This document shows positions 5,555-6,861 of a DNA stretch of 6,861 nucleotides, one piece after another. Below the pieces are notes generated by a model. The model was not told the origin of the DNA. It saw only the letters and a program-made list of their open reading frames with translations, and did not search any database. Numbering within the stretch: the first letter of the stretch is position 1; each line of letters begins with the position of its first letter. The DNA comes from Thermoplasmatota archaeon (GTDB lineage: Archaea > Thermoplasmatota > E2 > JACPAO01 > JAHFTW01). The stretch is taken from the NCBI GenBank assembly GCA_028289805.1, contig JANQNI010000274.1:1-6861 (forward strand). The letters run 5' to 3'. The translations under genes were made by a program, and so were the position numbers.

Positions 5555-6216
5555 CAGGCATCACCCTCCTTGGACTCCGTGGCGGCCTCCGCCTCGGCGG
5601 GGGCCTCCTTGGCCTCTGCCTCGGCGGCGGGCTCGGCGGGCGCCTCCTCGGCGGGGGCGGCCGCGGCCGCCTCGACAGCCTCCTGGCCGGGCGCGCGGGG
5701 GCGCACGGGGTGGCTGGGGTCGGCGACGCTGGCGGTGGGGTGGAACGTGATGAGGTCCTCCTCCTCGCGGCGCACCACGTAGCTGGGGACGGTCACACGG
5801 CGGTCGCCGATGGTGACGAGACCGTGGCTGACGAACTGGCGCGCCTGCTTGGGCGTGCGCGCCATGCCCTTGAGGTAGACCTGGCTCTGGAGGCGGCGGT
5901 TGAGGATGCGCTCCACGTCCATGCCGAGCACGTCACCCAGGGTGGCGTCCTGGCCGACGTAGCCCTCGCGGTGCAGGCGCTGCAGCAGCAGCTTGGCCTC
6001 GGTGGCGGCCTGGTGGTCGTCCGGGTTGCGGGTGCGGCTGATGAGCGCACGCGCCTGACCGCGGATGGAACGCAGCCGGGACTGCGCCTTCCAGATCTCG
6101 GTCTTGGTCTTGAGGCCGAACTTCTTGCGGACCTCGTTCTCTTCCTTGATGCGGTCGCCCTGCCACGGGTGGTTGGGCGTGTCGTACTTCTTGCGGGGGA
6201 ACTTCGGTTGACCCAT
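5554..6216 (-). CDS. rps4: 30S ribosomal protein uS4 with Ala/Glu-rich C-terminal extension
   Basis: A 220-residue 16S rRNA-binding assembly protein. The N-terminus MGQPKFPRKKYDTPNHPWQ and the following EENEVRKKFGLKTKTEIWKAQ are typical of archaeal uS4/eukaryotic S9. The S4 RNA-binding domain lies at about 103-165 (ERILNRRLQSQVYLKGMA, then ARQFVSHGLVTIGDRRVTVPS). After residue 175 comes a tail of about 45 residues made mostly of Ala, Glu and Pro, ending KEGDA, so the protein is longer than the usual archaeal length of about 170-180. The tail should be disordered and negatively charged. The start has GAGGTG (6223-6228) 6 bases upstream and lies 17 bases past the rps13 stop. The stop overlaps the rps11 start by one base. 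Confidence 0.98.
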   Translation of the reverse strand: MGQPKFPRKKYDTPNHPWQGDRIKEENEVRKKFGLKTKTEIWKAQSRLRSIRGQARALISRTRNPDDHQAATEAKLLLQRLHREGYVGQDATLGDVLGMDVERILNRRLQSQVYLKGMARTPKQARQFVSHGLVTIGDRRVTVPSYVVRREEEDLITFHPTASVADPSHPVRPRAPGQEAVEAAAAAPAEEAPAEPAAEAEAKEAPAEAEAATESKEGDA

Positions 6217-6233
6217 ACTTCACACCTCAACGA

Positions 6234-6698
6234 TCACTTCTTCTTCCGCTGCACACCCACGGTGGCACCGGTGCGGCCGTTCGACTTCGTGCGCTGTCCG
6301 CGCACGGGGAGGTTGCGCGCGTGGCGCTCGCCCTTCCAGCTCTTGATCTTCTTGAGGCGGTTCAGGTCCTCCTCGAGTTGGAGCGTGATCTCCGTGCCGA
6401 CCTGGTGGATGTCGTCGCCGGACTCGGGGTCCATGCGGCGGTTGAGCATCCACGTGGGGACGTACTCGTCGACGCTCTCGACGCTCTTGAGCAGGGCGTC
6501 GAGTTGGTCGTCGTTGAGGTTGCCGATGCGCTCGCGCTTCGGGACGCCCGCGTGGGTGGCGATGACGCGACTCAGGCGGTTGTTGATGCCCTTGATGCCC
6601 GTGAGGGCGTTGACGACGTTCTGCTTCCCGTCCAGGTCGGTGTTGACCATGCGGACCAGGAAACGGAAGTCTTCTCCGAATTCTTCCTTCTCGCTCAT
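6234..6698 (-). CDS. rps13: 30S ribosomal protein uS13
   Basis: A 154-residue protein of the small-subunit head that contacts the large subunit and the P-site tRNA. Visible family marks: FLVRMVNTDLDGKQNVVNALTGIKGIN (13-39, including the first helix-two-turn-helix element), WMLNRRMDPESG (83-94), IKSWKGERHARNLPVRG (118-134), and the universal tail RGQRTKSNGRTG (133-144) that reaches the decoding centre, ending in QRKKK. Length is normal for archaea. The ATG has a strong GGGGGAG site (6704-6710) 5 bases upstream. It is the first gene of the rps13-rps4-rps11-rpoD operon and is preceded by a TATA box near 6780. Confidence 0.98.
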   Translation of the reverse strand: MSEKEEFGEDFRFLVRMVNTDLDGKQNVVNALTGIKGINNRLSRVIATHAGVPKRERIGNLNDDQLDALLKSVESVDEYVPTWMLNRRMDPESGDDIHQVGTEITLQLEEDLNRLKKIKSWKGERHARNLPVRGQRTKSNGRTGATVGVQRKKK

Positions 6699-6740
6699 GT
6701 GGACTCCCCCTGCCCCTCGTGGGGTGCAAGGATCGGTGTC

Positions 6741-6754
6741 TCCCCGGGTGGGGA
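6741..6754 (-). promoter_or_regulatory. Hairpin in the rps13 leader
   Basis: TCCCC-ACCC-GGGGA on the minus strand is a perfect 5-pair GC stem with a 4-base loop, placed about where the transcript should begin if the 6780 TATA box is used. TGCA-containing sequences flank it. It may stabilise the 5' end or take part in ribosomal-protein autoregulation; only the inverted repeat itself is seen. Confidence 0.3.
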
Positions 6755-6778
6755 TGCAATGCCGCGCGACAGGGAGGG

Positions 6779-6796
6779 GGTATATGACCGTTTGTG
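6779..6796 (-). promoter_or_regulatory. Archaeal BRE/TATA promoter of the rps13-rps4-rps11-rpoD operon
   Basis: Minus strand reads CACAAACGGTCATATACC: an AT-rich TATA element (CATATA) with an A-rich BRE-like stretch (ACAAA) just upstream, standing out in very GC-rich surroundings. Transcription start would fall about 25 bases downstream, near 6755, giving a leader of roughly 57 bases before the rps13 ATG. Confidence 0.6.
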
Positions 6797-6861
6797 CGGG
6801 CTCGGGCGTCTTGCTCCTGTTCCTGCCCGCTGCTGCCTGCGTGCAGGCGGGCCTTCCCGGG
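6784..6861 (+). CDS. Possible divergent ORF with signal-peptide-like start, cut by window edge
   Basis: An ATG at 6784 opens a frame of 26 codons that stays open to the edge. It is preceded by GGGAGGGGG (6772-6780), a Shine-Dalgarno-like purine run at suitable spacing. The product begins MTVCAGSGVLLLFLPAAAC, a hydrophobic stretch like a secretion signal but lacking the usual positive N-terminus. The start overlaps the TATA box of the ribosomal operon on the other strand, which argues against it. Too short to decide. Confidence 0.2.
   Translation, partial: MTVCAGSGVLLLFLPAAACVQAGLPG

Noticed and set aside
1..6861. CRISPR array or cas genes, prompted by the CARF-like regulator
   Set aside because: No regularly spaced direct repeats and no cas-like protein seen on either strand.
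6815..6861. Hairpin GCCTG-CGTG-CAGGC near the right edge as part of a tRNA
   Set aside because: No T-loop, anticodon arm or acceptor pairing can be built around it in the visible sequence.

Overview
This is a GC-rich archaeal window, probably from a Thermoplasmatota-like euryarchaeon. The right half holds the archaeal ribosomal protein/RNA polymerase cluster uS13-uS4-uS11-RpoD followed by a leader-proximal tRNA-Leu, an order not found in bacteria. The uS13 resembles Thermoplasmatota proteins more than haloarchaeal ones, and the proteins are only mildly acidic. The lineage call comes from remembered family features, not from a tree.

Layout, left to right. (1) 1-3017, minus strand: a four-gene run read right to left. 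It has a 464-residue exported, C-terminally anchored protein of unrecognised family. A type-1 copper (halocyanin/plastocyanin-like) protein follows, sharing a 4-base GTGA overlap with it. Next come a CARF-like plus winged-helix regulator of the HFX_2341/DUF6293 type and a lipoprotein with a carboxypeptidase-regulatory-like beta domain, cut by the window edge. Three of the four products are envelope proteins, so this looks like a surface/copper-redox locus with its own cytosolic sensor-regulator. (2) 3018-3203: divergent intergenic region with a palindrome, a 5'UTR hairpin and a weak TATA-like site. (3) 3204-3971, plus strand: a single-domain universal stress protein and a small winged-helix regulator. 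(4) 3972-4153: a convergent intergenic region unusually dense in stem-loops, probably a bidirectional terminator. (5) 4154-4235, minus strand: tRNA-Leu(CAG). (6) 4363-6698, minus strand: rpoD, rps11, rps4 and rps13 in a tightly packed operon, with a good TATA box near 6780 and strong Shine-Dalgarno sites. (7) 6784-6861: a possible divergent reading frame running off the right edge.

The ribosomal genes and tRNA are ordinary housekeeping. In haloarchaea the tRNA-Leu leads into L18e-L13-S9; here that continuation is missing and the strand switches, so the tRNA marks a synteny breakpoint next to the accessory stress and surface genes. I see no CRISPR array, insertion sequence or phage gene. The best candidate for something undescribed is the left-hand cluster: a novel exported protein translationally coupled to a cupredoxin and followed by an orphan CARF-like regulator.
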